DNA of 64,000 nucleotides from Dimorphilus gyrociliatus (GCA_904063045.1 CAJFCJ010000019.1:858570-922569), one strand, 5' to 3'; positions 16,509-32,430 are shown, numbered from the stretch's first letter. Notes: generated by a model from the letters alone, not told the origin. Numbers and translations: made by a program.

Positions 16509-16524
16509 GCCACCAGATGGCAGG
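16509..16524 (+). promoter_or_regulatory. CTCF-like site
   Basis: GCCACCAGATGGCAGG matches the CTCF core consensus CCASYAGRKGGCRS at every position. It is the best match in the window. Binding is inferred from sequence only. Confidence 0.5.
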
Positions 16525-16841
16525 ATTGAACGTAACAATACTATAATTTATTTTAGTTTCTACGTTTCAAACCCGTCTTGGCTTGCCCTTGTAAAAGCCA
16601 GTTGGTTAAGAATTTGACCATGTGTTCACGATATTAAAAAACGTTCATATTTCTTATCAAAAAAATAAGTTAAAACTTGAATGGGTAAAAGAAATTTTAT
16701 ATTTCCTCTTCATGGTCTCTCTCTTTCTCTGGCTTATTTGCATATGAAATAAGATCATATTTATTGATCTATTCGAGGGTTCAAGATAATAGAAAGTGAT
16801 TATTGGATCTAATTAATTAATAGTATATAGTTGGTAATAAG

Positions 16842-17539
16842 ATGAAATCGTCAAGACGATTGTTAAAAAGATTCTTTGTTCTCGGAATATTGTCTTTGTG
16901 TTTATATTATATTGTTAGAGGAGGAAATGCCCTTTTTAAAGGTACATTTTAAAATACATATTTCATGAATAACCCCAACAAGTACTATCCTTTTTTTCTT
17001 CAACTCTTTTTTTAGAGAAATCCCCTTCAGTCTGCGCAATAGAGGCTTGGTCGTCGAGGTTGGTCTCTAATAGTTTTTTATTGATATGGATGTCGCCAAG
17101 CCAAACCCTTAATCTATTGAATCGTATTGATTCGAAAAAAGACCTAACAGTTTTAACCTCCTTTAAAAACCTAAGAAGTGCGGCGGATGTGAAAGAGATA
17201 TCGAGTTTATACATTGCTCCAAAAGCTTGTAATTCTACTCGATTCAATAGTTTATTTATTGAACGATCAGTTGACGATGTTCATTTGCTAATTGACGAAT
17301 CGGCAAGTGAAACGGGTTTATTCAATTGTTTTATATCAATATTAGAGGCCGTATCGAAGTTTCATCGTAAATTAAATATATTGCTATATTTTCCTAGGGA
17401 CGTTTTTGATAATAGTATCTGTAAATTTGTGTTTAAATATGATAAAATAGATCATATACACTTCAAATCCATAGAATTGTATGCAAATACCTATACCAAT
17501 CTGTATGATCTTAACATTAAATATGGAATAATTGATTGA
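16842..17539 (+). CDS. Unrecognised small signal-anchored (type II membrane or secreted) protein
   Basis: Exons 16842-16941 and 17016-17539 join in phase 1 to 207 residues. The N-terminus has a basic stretch (MKSSRRLLKR) followed by a hydrophobic segment (FFVLGILSLCLYYIV, about residues 11-25). This is a typical signal anchor for a Golgi type II protein, or an uncleaved signal peptide. The rest is globular with three Cys and no internal repeat. The segment just after the anchor (SVCAIEAWSS) recalls the start of the luminal domain of A4GALT-like glycosyltransferases. However, no DxD motif or later family block follows and the protein is too short, so I do not assign that function. The gene converges on MSK; a polyadenylation-type AATAAA lies at 17606. 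Confidence 0.6.
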
Positions 17540-17697
17540 CATTGTATTATTATTATTATTTTTTAAAAGTTTTGTTTCTTTTGAGTGTACGTGCTCATAT
17601 ACATCAATAAACAACAATACATTAATCCGAGTAAACATGGCAAAATGAAAAGAAAAAAAAAACAAAATTGCGATAAAAACTGCCTAGACCAGTACTA

Positions 17698-20932
<3,235 letters not shown>

Positions 20933-21576
20933 GTTATACAATAACAAAACCTGTTCGATTACGCCAGTGTTCTCCTACGCCGACTGGCAAGTATGTCTCA
21001 AAAAAACTATATGACATAAAAAGTCCAACGAATGGGCAACTCGTTTATACGCAACACTGATTGCCTATTGGCTCATTCATTGCTCATAAATATGCATATA
21101 ATGAGATTCACTGTTGCTATCTTTATTAATTTTAGCTCTTTTTCTATATTTTTCTACATTTTATTAAGGAAATATCATCGTAAATCGAAAGTTTTAAGGA
21201 AGTTAAAAACTCGATGGCACTTTATTTAATAATTTACAATCGATCAATCAGGGTCAATAATTGGCCGTTTCCAAAAGCTACACTTTTGAACTAAACAAAT
21301 TACCGAATTGCATAGCGATTATCCTTAATCCTGCCTACAGAATTATTAAAAGTAAATTTTACTATAAGAATTTATAAAAGATAGGCATCATTCTGTGATT
21401 ATTGAACTCGTGAGTAACAGATGACTAGACGACTGAACAAAGCCTGTCCAAAATCGGTTTGACGAACATTTCTGTCATCTTTCAAAAGCATTACGTAATT
21501 TTGTAGAGATTAGCGAATTATTTGTGTTTTGTTTTTTTTGAGCTGATCGTTAATTTAAAATTGTCAAATAGGAACA

Positions 21577-21579
21577 AGT

Positions 21580-21606
<27 letters not shown>
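21577..21606. repeat. (GA)n microsatellite
   Basis: Thirty bases of pure GA repeat in the MSK upstream region, immediately before a CTCF-like core at 21610. Confidence 0.95.
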
Positions 21607-21611
<5 letters not shown>

Positions 21612-22951
21612 GATGGCAGCAACAAATATTCTAGTCTGAATTCAAGTTAAATAGAGCGAATGGCGCCGGACATCGAAAAATCGTATGAAATACAAATAAA
21701 TACATTATAACACGTGACGCTTAGCAGTCAAATTCAGCGTTCTAAATAGAAAAAAATTAGACTATGTCCTCTAAGGAGTTCACTTCCAATCACAACGATA
21801 TATTATATATACTGTATAAAGTAAAGCATTTGCTAACAAGGTACTTTTGTTTTTATACCTTTGCTTTTGTGAATCTCAGGCATTTTCTATAGGTGTTTCT
21901 CCAACTTTAACTCAGGTCCCTAGATAGGTTGCATTCTATAAATTAGCTGCATCTCGACCATCTCTTCCTTGTATTTAGATACAATGAAAATAAAAAACCG
22001 GGATTATCGACTATTGAGAACGAGTTTATCGCCAGGTGGCGTATATATCGAAGAAGACGCAGGGGCTAGCGAGGTTCCAACATTGCTTTCATACAAGGGA
22101 GCTGAATAACTAGAACAGGGAACCGAACTGTTCGTTTTTTCGGAAGCAGGTGCATTTAAAAATGCGTGACCCGTTTCCGTAAAGTATTAACTAAGCCCGG
22201 ATGGATGCAAAAATTAACGGTCCCCATTTTCCCGTTGTGTAACAAGGCCAAGTAATAAAGACGGCGGAAGCAATAAACAAAAATTATTGATTATTTTTTT
22301 TCTTAGTACCTCATTCTCTCGTTCTTTCGCTCTCTACTATATTTCCTTCATCTCTAATTAGTTATTTTCAGACAAAATGTAAACATATTTATTTTGGTGC
22401 GTAATAAAAGCGAAATACGAAAGTGAGCTTTAGAATATTCCAAACAAAGTTCGATTCTGATGTAGGTATACCACGATTGTTTGTGAATAATAAATAGTAG
22501 CAATGCCTATCAGTTGTTTACGACGATGTCGTTTTAATTTTAAGTCAGATATTAATAATAATGAGAAAGGTGAATGAACTATCAAAAAAAATGAAGGAAA
22601 CTAAAACTAATCGTTAATTAGAGCCTATTTACAATATAATCGTTCCGATTTTCTACCAGACATTCTAAAAAAGTTGAATGTACTTTAAACAGTTATCACC
22701 ATCTAAGATAGATGGCGTTAAGGTGATGGGGAAGCAACCCTCAAATCGATCCAAAGGAGAATTCAATTGTTAAAGATTCATTAAATACAAATCTGTCAAA
22801 CGCTATATGATGCTATTAAACTATTATACAATTTACGTAATATTTCCTTCTATCAAGAATTCATGCAAGACCCTGTCAATCGATTGTTCTAGGCCAACAC
22901 CTTAAAAACTCGTCCTACGCACAGTAGAAAGAAAAGCAACGATCGTCATAC

Positions 22952-23015
22952 CATTTTGCAGCTCGAGTCTTTGCAATTTATATTCGTCGGTGTCTTCTTT
23001 TGAACCACTTGCCAT
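22952..23015 (-). other. Candidate isolated 5' exon or uORF on the minus strand
   Basis: ATG followed by 21 codons (MASGSKEDTDEYKLQRLELQN) and a GTATGA donor. Unspliced, the frame stops after 37 residues at 22902. It lies in a GC-richer block. Joined to the acceptor just upstream of MSK it would hit a stop, so it cannot extend the MSK protein, but it could be a leader exon with an upstream ORF. Low confidence. Confidence 0.2.
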
Positions 23016-23566
23016 TAGGGAAAAGTTTCGCTAATACAAGATAACCGTAGCAGAGATGAAACAGCCTTGTTCACCTATCCCATAAGCCTTACCGCCGGAA
23101 ATTGCTTTCTGCTTCGGACATGTGTAAATCGGCTTGCATAGCAACCATGCGCGTTGACATAAATCAAAGAAAATTTTAGAGCATTAGGTGCAAAGATCAA
23201 ACGATTAATTTATTTAGATTTCTTTATTAAACAGCCAATGTACATATGGTTATTGACCTATGGTTATCTTATAAGCGAGTATTGTTAGCCTGAAACTGAA
23301 AGTAACATATCAGTTTTGCAAATCATGTCTTCGAGAGCTGAAATATTCTGATATGCTACCAGTTGTAATTGTATCCTAAATTTTTAGGATTACCAACTGT
23401 AAGATCAAGGATTTATACTCTTAAAATGGTGTATGTTTGCAATGGGATCTAGTTTAATAGCGGCTATCCGATAAAATGTTACTCGTTCAACAGATGGCGC
23501 GTATGCAATTACACATTCAATTATCAGCTCATCAAATTGTATTGTTAGTATCAGTAAACGAAGGAT

Positions 23567-24222
<656 letters not shown>

Positions 24223-24531
24223 ATGGATAATGCTTTTATTGGAAAATTTTTAGTTCAATGTCAGGATTTATATTTAAAAAATGAAATTTTTAATCAACCT
24301 GCTAAAATCAGAGAACAGCAAACCGGAAAAGGAAGTAGGCTCGTTCTGTCCGGAAAATATGTATTAATTTTCCGAATCGTACAAAATATTTACTTTCAAA
24401 AAATACCAGGCATCAGTAAAAAAAAAGTACTGATATTGAATCACCAACAAAAAGATTTTTTGTTTGTTTATGACGACAATAATAGCGTTGTCAACATAAT
24501 ATTTACAACGTTACATTACAAAAGAAATTGA
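24223..24531 (+). CDS. Unrecognised 102-residue protein, single exon
   Basis: An intact frame starting MDNAFIGKFLVQCQDLYLK and ending NIIFTTLHYKRN, followed at once by an AATAAA signal (24533). The composition looks like a soluble alpha/beta or beta-rich protein (alternating hydrophobics in GSRLVLSGKYVLIFRIVQNI), with no signal peptide or membrane segment. It sits head to head with RPS27A and 0.4 kb upstream of the amidohydrolase on the same strand. A gene is favoured over chance because of the frame length in AT-rich DNA and the adjacent polyadenylation signal. Function unknown. Confidence 0.5.
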   Translation: MDNAFIGKFLVQCQDLYLKNEIFNQPAKIREQQTGKGSRLVLSGKYVLIFRIVQNIYFQKIPGISKKKVLILNHQQKDFLFVYDDNNSVVNIIFTTLHYKRN

Positions 24532-24906
24532 ATAAAATTATTGTGACTATTTTATTCAATTACTTAATATAATTATGTTGATAAAGAAAGCTAATTGTAA
24601 GCATAATTAACTGTCCACTAACAAATATATTTGTAATAAGATAAATACAGAAAGACAATACAAATATGTATATGTATATTTATAAATGAAATGTTAAATT
24701 ATTTAGCTTATTTTAGTGTTTTTTTTGTTGCAGTAGATGCTTCTGTGAAAAAAATTCTGCACACTAGTTAGCAAGACCCCTTTCAAGAGTCTGTTTACAA
24801 GTTGTTCTATTTATAAAATATTACGAAACAAACACGGACAGCGCAACATAAAAAGAAGTATTTGATGGGCGTATAATAATAGAGATCACATCGTCAAAAC
24901 AACAAG
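24532..24906. other. Intergenic spacer between the orphan and the amidohydrolase
   Basis: AT-rich DNA with the orphan's polyadenylation signal and an imperfect inverted repeat around 24533-24560. It should contain the amidohydrolase promoter. Nothing else seen. Confidence 0.4.
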
Positions 24907-26171
24907 ATGTCTGACTTTCCAGAGGTCGATTCTCATTTCCGTTAGTAATTATAAGAAATTATAAAAATTTTTTGACTAAAAAAGTTTCCAATTCAACGCA
25001 GATGTATGGAGTGTGTCAGAATTCGAGTATGATTTCCTAAAGGTGGAAGAATGCAAAATCTTATATCGCAATATATCAGTGGAGGAGTATGATGATAATA
25101 GAAGGAAAACACCTATTAAATATAGCATTTTTGTACAATGCCTAAATAAGTGCATAGCAGAGACAGGTTAATCCAATATGTCAATTTTTTTTTTTATAAG
25201 TCAATAACTACATTTATAATTAATTTTCTAAAACAGAGATTATTATAAAGGAAGCTGAAAGACATACTTTTATCAAAGGTGTAGTTGCTGGCTTAGATAT
25301 AACTAATGGGAATGTATGTACTAATCTTTCATAATAATTAAAAAATGTTTTCCTAATATTAAAATACTATCATCTGTTTAGTTGCGTCAGGAGATTGAGA
25401 GATTAAGATCACAGTCTAAACTATTAGTTGGTATAAGACACATCTTAGATGACGAGGAAGAGTCATGGTTAACTCGTGAGGATGTTCATTGTGGTTTAAA
25501 GATACTAGAAGAAGAGAATTTAACTTTTGATCTCTTACTAAGGTTTTTTCTTAAATGATTAAATGCAATTGAATTTAATTGTTTGTTGGTTGTTTTTTTT
25601 TTATTATCTCAGACCAAACTTAATTAAGTATGCACAAGAACTTCCAAAAAAATTCCCAAAGTAAGTAAAAATATTACTTTTCCCTCTCTTCATTCTCTTA
25701 GCTCGCTCTCTTTAATCTATGAATTATATTCTTAGATTGAAAATGGTTGTTGATCATATGGCAAAGCCAAATATTAAAGATAAAGAAATTGAAGAATGGA
25801 AATCCGACATAGAAAAAATAGGAAAATATTCTAATGTTTATTGTAAAATGTATGTATAAAATCATAAAGGGAGACATTATTAATGATCATTTTAATATTT
25901 TACATTATATAGTTCTGGTCTTGTTACTGAAGCCGATTGGGATAATTGGAAAGAAAGCGATTTTGAACCGTATATTAAACATATCTTGGACACTTTTGGT
26001 CTGGAACGTTGTATGTTCGGATCAGATTGGCCAGTATGCCGTTTAGCTAAAGCGGATTATAAGGATGTGTATAATCTGTATAAGAACATTTTACGAAAAT
26101 ATTTAAATGATAGTGAAGTGACCTTGATCATGGGACGAAATGCTATTCAATTTTATGGACTCTCTCTATAA
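24907..26171 (+). CDS. Amidohydrolase-2 family enzyme (sugar lactonase-like)
   Basis: Exons 24907-24940, 25002-25166, 25237-25313, 25382-25542, 25613-25660, 25736-25849 and 25913-26171 give 285 residues. Metal-ligand motifs of the amidohydrolase superfamily are in order: VDSHFHVW near the N-terminus (HxH), VAGLDI and GIRHI in the middle, VVDHMAKP, and the C-terminal FGSDWPVC aspartate. The closest family is PF04909 enzymes such as L-fuconolactonase and L-rhamnono-lactonase, which hydrolyse sugar lactones. The stretch between HFHVW and the next barrel strand is divergent, so the substrate cannot be stated. No signal peptide, so it is presumably cytosolic. Introns are about 60-85 nt. AATAAA lies at 26202. 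Family assignment is firm; substrate is open. Confidence 0.88.
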
Positions 26172-26553
26172 TTTATTATGCAATTTGGAATTTATATATG
26201 AAATAAAGAAATAGCAGAGTATATATTTCGAAGATATAACAATTGTTCAACAAAGTATTCATATAAATTAAAACCGGAATTAAAAGCTATTTACTTAACA
26301 GTAGATCTCCTGTAATCGGGGATGATTACTCATAAACCTGCTAAATTATTTACTACTTAAAGTGAATAACCCTTATTTAGGTTCACTCGTCGTTCCTTAA
26401 TATAGTTATTTTTATTTAGACTTCGTATTCATTCGTTCCTTTCATTTTCTTATTTTGGAGTGGTTTCATTTCCGTTGACCTGTTTTTATATGAAAGGAAT
26501 TTGAATAAAGTTGACGCTTTATCGACCAGATAAATTATAGTTTATACTTAAAC
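26172..26553. other. Convergent spacer between the amidohydrolase and the IgGFc-like gene
   Basis: Short 3' UTR-type sequence from both genes. The amidohydrolase signal AATAAA is at 26202. No other feature recognised. Confidence 0.5.
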
Positions 26554-29500
26554 TTACGCCGGTGACGACAAGCTCGTATCGGTAGCTTTATATCCCACTA
26601 TTATTAATATAATACTGAGCACGAGAAACAGTAAAACAGGCGCACCAATTATAATAACCAATGGAATGATTATTAGCTTTTGCCTGTTCGTTAAGCCACT
26701 GGATTTTCTATTTATAATTTTACTTATAGTTGATAAAATTGTTGGCTCTATTGTAATAGCTAGAAGAGAGGTTCTTGCTGGTAATCTAGTGGTGGTTTCC
26801 TGCTGAGTCGTAGTTGTTTGTCTATCTTTAATGATCCATTGTCCGTCAACCATAACATAACGAATACCATCTATAAGTTTTTCTTTTGAAACAATTACCC
26901 ATTCGCCATTTATAAGTTCATATATGTAATATATTCCATTTATTAGTTCCTCCTTGGTCATAGCTATCCATTTTCCATCAACTAATATATATCTTTTTCC
27001 ATTCATAACCTTTTCGGTTGCTACCAATACCCATTTTCCGTTGATATATTTATACTTATAATAAATTCCATCTTTATACGTTTCCTTAAGCGTTGGAACC
27101 CATTTTCCATTAACGTATTCGTAGCGAATTTCTGTCCCATCTATCCGTTCCACTTTGCTTTTTGGAACAAGTTTACCATCTATGACTTCATACTCGTAAT
27201 CAGCGGTGCTATCAGCTTTCCCTGGAGTCGTTTCTACAAATTTTCCATCTATCAGTTCAAAGCGCCTTCGTTTCCCATTTACAAAAGTTTCCATAACAAC
27301 TAGTATCCATTTTCCATTTATATATGCATATTGATAAAAGTTTCCATCTATCCATTTTTTCATGATTGACTTAATCCATTCATTATTTACTAGTTTATAT
27401 ATATAAAGACTCCCATTTATCCACACTTCTTTTATGTACGTACCATTGACAAGGATGACACTGAATGGTGAAGTAGCATCTATACTTGTAGTTAAAGATT
27501 CTGTTGTCGGCTTATTTGTAGTTGAACTTTGTTTAGGTGTAGTTACTAATATATTCTTATTAGTACCAGTAAGGGACTCTGCTAATGATGACGTTTGTAT
27601 GGGTGACATGGATGACGTAAATTTTTTAGTTGTTGTAGTTGAAGATTGAAGTTTGGTTATAGGGGGATTTGTTACCGTAGTTTTATCAAATGTTATACCC
27701 TGAGTGGAAGGTCGGTTTGTTGTGGGATAGTTCTAAGAGGTAAAGTAGTTTTTATTTAAACGAATTATTTTTAATGGAAATACCTTTACAAGTTTCGTCG
27801 ATGTTACGAAAGTGGTAATCCTGATAGTAGTTGTTATATCGTTGGCAGTTGTTTCAGGCTTAACAGAAGTTATTCGATTTCCATTTGGCAAAATAGGAAC
27901 CCATTTACCATCAATAACGCGTCCAACTACATAAGTTCCGTTTATCCATATTCCTATATAAATTGTACCGTTGATAATACTAATGTTAAATCCATTCGTC
28001 AGGTTAACATTTGGTAAATTAATTTTACTTCCATTTAAAAAGATACCGCCATTTGTAACGTCTATACTGTTGTTGTGATTAGCAGCGTTTGAGGGTTCAG
28101 TAGATAGATTTTTATCATCAGTAGTAGTCGAATCGAACCCCATTGGAGTAGTGGAAGGAAACGTTGGCAATGATTTTGTTGTAAGCGGCTTTGTGGTTAT
28201 TTCTTGGGCTACTTGAGTTGTAATTTCATTTGGAGAATCAATACGAATCCATTTGCCATTTACAATCTTTCCAATATAATAAGTCCCATTTATCCATATT
28301 CCCAAGAAAACTGTCCCATTAATTTCGGTTCTATTGCCAATCGTAAATGTTTGATTTTCAAAAATACCTGTAATATAAGGTACTGTGACAAGTGGTGGAG
28401 CAGACTTTGAAGTTGGTTTCTCAATTTCTGGCGTTGTTGTGATGTGAATTTGCGCTTTAATCGTCACATTTTGATTGTTTGGTTGCGTAAATTGATTTTC
28501 TATAGTTCCGTTATAGAAAAGATCTTCATCTATGAGTCCGTCACTGTCATCGTCTATTCCATTTTTGATTTCTTCGTCTGTTAATTGATCGCAATCGTTG
28601 TCAAAACCATCATTATAATGAGAAACACTTGGTGTACAAGGATAAGGTAAAATGTTCACTTGCAGACCAAGAGGATGAGCATACATTTCTTGCAATCTCA
28701 TACCATAAGCTACGGCAAAGAATTTTTCATCATTAAGCATTGTTAACGTATGTCGAACAGATAAACTGCTCAATTCTACTCTGATAACCGAATAATTAGA
28801 ATGCTTTACTGTTCTCCAACCTTCATTATTCCAATAACTTAGTTCACTGGCAAGGGGTTTGTCATCAAATCTAAGGGATTCTTCTTTTCCAGACGGAACA
28901 ATAATATTGACGTAATTTTGATAAGAATCATGTAGAGATGCCAATGTTACAAATGAAATATTCGATGTAAATTGTACACTTGGTGGTAAAAGGGTCATTG
29001 AAGGGTCTGTTAATTTATGATTATCAGCCGAAAATGATTTACTAAAATGGGCTGTTAAAACTCCTTTACTAGAAACAATATAGCCTAAATCTTCCGAATC
29101 CAAGTCCAAATCAAAGTAATCGCCTCCATTTATAGTTTTAATTTGGTGAGTACCCGGTCGACTATTTCGATAAATACGTAAAAGGGTTTCATCACTCTTC
29201 GCCAATATCCTAAAAATATCTCCAGAACTACGATTAGCAAATGGTACAGCAATAAATTCAGTTCCCCATCTATCTAAAGGTATCATCTGTTCTAGTAATT
29301 GATCACCCATTTCTAAACCTCCTATAGATGTCCAAACGGATCCGGCTAAAGCAACCACAGGTTGCGTGGACACAATTTTGGTGCCTGTTAGATCGTATTG
29401 ACTTTGTATCTATGAGAAAGAAGCATTAGCAGAGTTATTTAGAAAATGGAATAGTATAATAAACGTTAGAAAGCATTATTTACTTGTATAATTTCCATTT

Positions 29501-30159
29501 CTGCTAATTCTATTTTAGCTACGTTTTTTAGAGGACCAGAATAGAAATTTCGTGTAACTGAAGGCATTTCAGGTAAATTCTCAGGGAAGAATAGATGAAC
29601 AATTGTTAATTTTGTTGGATATGTACCAATTATTCCAATTTGACACGGACCTTGCCTATGTCTTGGCCCTAATTTTTTATTTGCCATATTTAATAAACAT
29701 TTCTAAAAGACGTTAAAACTCACCTAAATAGTGTTTATCGTAAATATACTGGTAGGTAATAATATAGTATTCTTTGCTCAGAGTATCTAAAGGTAAAGCT
29801 AAATATGCATCACTAGACAGGTCATTAATACTGCCAGCTTGAACGGTTATATCCTCAGAAGCCGATATCATAAGTCCTTTCATTTGTTTATTATTACCTT
29901 CAATATGAACTGACGTATTGAAATTAACAACTTGCATACTATTTCTTTTTATAGTCACGTTTTGATAAATCCTTTGAAAAGGAGCAGATATTTCAACTTG
30001 AACATCATTATTAGATTGGCTAGAAAGATAAATTCTTGCTACTGGATCAGTATAATGTAAAATTCTATTTTCAAGAAAACCAATGATGAACTTTTTTCCA
30101 CGATGATCCTGCCGACTTGTTGCCATACTTAGAACACTCATTAAGATTAAAAAGTACAT
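26554..30159 (-). CDS. IgGFc-binding-domain transmembrane protein with NGKW-type tandem repeats
   Basis: Exons 29724-30159, 29484-29668, 27784-29409 and 26554-27732 give 1141 residues. A signal peptide (MYFLILMSVLSMATS) is followed by an IgGFc-binding N-terminal domain (about 20-460), recognisable from GKKFIIGFLENR, ITVQAGS, DAYLALPLDTLSKEYYI and the later CQIGIIG block. Residues 474-505 hold an acidic DGFDNDCD...DDDSDGLIDED segment like the putative metal-binding motif found in many surface proteins. Thr/Ser-rich linkers with several N-glycosylation sites alternate with copies of a 21-24-residue unit (INGTYYIGKIVNGKW type): two isolated copies near 561 and 690, and a block of eight or nine at about 845-1060. 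A C-terminal membrane helix (about 1100-1130) ends in a short tail. It is probably a mucin-like cell-surface or mucus protein. The exon 3 donor could be GTATTT (used) or GTAAAG six bases earlier; both stay in frame. Confidence 0.85.
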
Positions 30160-32280
30160 ATTTCGTATTCAAAAGATATATTTAAAATGACAGAATAACT
30201 GAGAAAAAAATGAACGAAAACAACTTCTCCATTATTAATTATCTGTAAATTCCCAAAAGAAAAACCGGGAAGGAAGGTAATGATTAATTAAATAATAAAG
30301 AATTTAATCAGTTCTAGAGCGGTTGAAAAGGTAAAAAAACAGATCAAATGATGAAGTGAATAACCTAAAAATAGTTTGATTTTTTTTCTTTTAATTAGTT
30401 ATAAACTATTAATAATAATTATTATTATAGATTTGTGATTTACGGATATATCTATATATATATATATATGTTTTTCTCTTACTACGTAATAATTTCTTTA
30501 ATTAAGACGCTAACTTTAGATAGTTTCTTTCTAAATTAAATTCTTTTAAATTTAATCTATTGTGTTATTTATAATTTATTAGTCTGTTTGTCTTAATATT
30601 CCATAAAAATAGATAAATAGAATATTTTTTACGGATCTCATTAAAAAATTGAGGATAAGTTTTAACTGGGTCAATTCTAATTTTAAATAAAAAGTGAATA
30701 TTTTCATCGTTCTCTTCCTAAGTATAGATGGCGCTTTTCATTGTGATAACTTTGTTTACAGACTTAATATTGTAAAAACTACAAATCGACAAAATGTTTA
30801 GATATAGGGTTACCTAAATTCAGAAATAGGATGATTAAATTGTATGTGCTAAAAGTCTTCAAAGTAATCAAGTACGAGGTGTAATGAAATGCAATATTTA
30901 TTAGCCATTTACTCGACAGTACGAAAAATAGAATTCTTTTTAAGAAAAATGGCTAAGTATTCCGATTTTGAAAGTACGATACCAATAAAATCTTTAATTA
31001 AGTATAGTTCATAGTGGAAAATTGAAGTGAGCGATCCGTATATTGATAAAAGGTTTTATAAAGGAAGTTTTATACGAAAGTAGAGGAACTAAGGAAAAAC
31101 AAGCGTTAAATTGTATCCTAAGTAGTTTTATTAAAAAAGTATGTCTAGATATTTTTAGTCGTTTGTATTTATAATGAAATTCAACTTTTTTTCCCATTGA
31201 CTAAAGTTTCAAAAACAATATTTGTATTAATTAAAATTCCATTTAATGTTTTTACTAGTGCATTAAATATCTCTCTTCACGCTCAACAAGTGTTTTTCTT
31301 TAAATATTACAGCTTGTCAGTCAAATGAGAAAAATATATAATTGTAACGAATATGACATATACAGTATATATACTAAATCCTACTTGGGCGATATTATAG
31401 TATTTGATTGACCCTTTATTAAACAATAAAATTAATATTACATTATCGCCCTTTCTATTTTTTTTTACGTTCAGAATTATTTCGTCCCTGAGGAATTTAT
31501 TCTCTCAAAAAAAAAATTAACGTATAGTATACACATTAAAACGTAATAATTACGACTAAGAAAAATAAACACCCAGCATGAAAAGTTTAAATGATGAAAT
31601 AAACAGAAAAGATAGATAAGCTAGGAAACTAAAAATATACTTTTTAGAGTGTGATAAAATTTTAAACCTAAGATTTTATATAGTCATTTTTTTATTTGAG
31701 TAACTAATAAACATTTTCCCAGCAGTTTTTATATATATAAATAGGCGATATTTATTCTTCTTTCTTTTATGTAGATATATTTTATTTTGAAGTTTTAATG
31801 CTTTCTTTATATGGAAAACGACTAGTAAGAGCAGAATGATAATAATAAATAAATAATATATATGTATCACGATTATCGCCATTACTATTAGTAATCATTT
31901 TCTAGAATATTATTAGTCTTTCTGTTGCGTGTATGTGTGTAACAATTCAACAAAAATTATAAGAGAGAGAGAGAAAGAAAGAGAGGATAAGATGAAAAAG
32001 GTAAAAGAAAAAAAAAACAAAAATACAAAACAATGAGGAAAAAGTAGGTTTGTGTAGGTGTGAGGGAGGAGAGGAGGAAGGGGAGAGGGGGTCAGAGAAA
32101 AAGAAACAAAAAAACAAAACTCTCCGTCATCGGTTCGTATAATGATATAAATAAAAAGACACACATAATATGCTTATTATTTTTTTATGTACATTATTTT
32201 GCATAGTTGATAAAAGCTGATTTTTATACAAAAAAGCTTCAGGATGGATAGAAAGAATGTTCTCGTTATAAGAAACAAAA

Positions 32281-32315
<35 letters not shown>

Positions 32316-32430
32316 CTTTCTTTCTCGTTTTTTTGTACATGAAAGCTCGTTTAATCGACTAGGAGAAAAAAAAGCTCCCCTTCGTTTTTTGTTTTTTTTT
32401 CGTCTCTCCCTCTCTCTCTCGCTCTATCTT
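30160..32430. other. Gene-free interval between the IgGFc-like gene and the PP1 inhibitor
   Basis: AT-rich DNA with a CTCF-like site (30725-30735, TAGATGGCGCT), a TATACAGTATATA palindrome (31359-31374), a purine-rich tract at about 31960-32110 and a (TA)n run at 32281-32314. The short open frames are low-complexity translations. No gene supported. Confidence 0.5.
32281..32314. repeat. (TA)n microsatellite
   Basis: Pure TA repeat downstream of the PP1 inhibitor gene. Similar tracts occur at 15071-15097, 45097-45124, 55484-55506 and 56045-56076. Confidence 0.95.

Larger units (their letters stand above)
15193..16841. other. Intergenic region after the calmodulin-like gene
   Basis: Holds the 3' UTR of the calmodulin-like gene, two strong CTCF-like sites (15217-15230, TCACCAGATGGCGA; 16511-16524, CACCAGATGGCAGG after a C), pyrimidine tracts near 15985-16010 and 16722-16732, and a short duplicated segment described in the findings. 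No supported gene. Confidence 0.5.
20933..23566. other. Intergenic region between MSK and ubiquitin-S27a
   Basis: About 2.6 kb containing the MSK promoter side and the S27a 3' UTR. A (GA)n tract lies at 21577-21606. CTCF-like cores lie at 21610-21620 (TAGATGGCAGC), 22031-22043 (GCCAGGTGGCGTA), 22709-22720 (TAGATGGCGTTA) and 23491-23500 (CAGATGGCGC). A plausible acceptor (CGAACAG) lies just upstream of the MSK start, so a noncoding first exon may exist here; one candidate is listed separately. Confidence 0.45.

Noticed and set aside
21032-21229. 65-residue hydrophobic frame upstream of MSK
   Set aside because: No splice signals, no polyadenylation signal close by, and composition expected from T-rich DNA.
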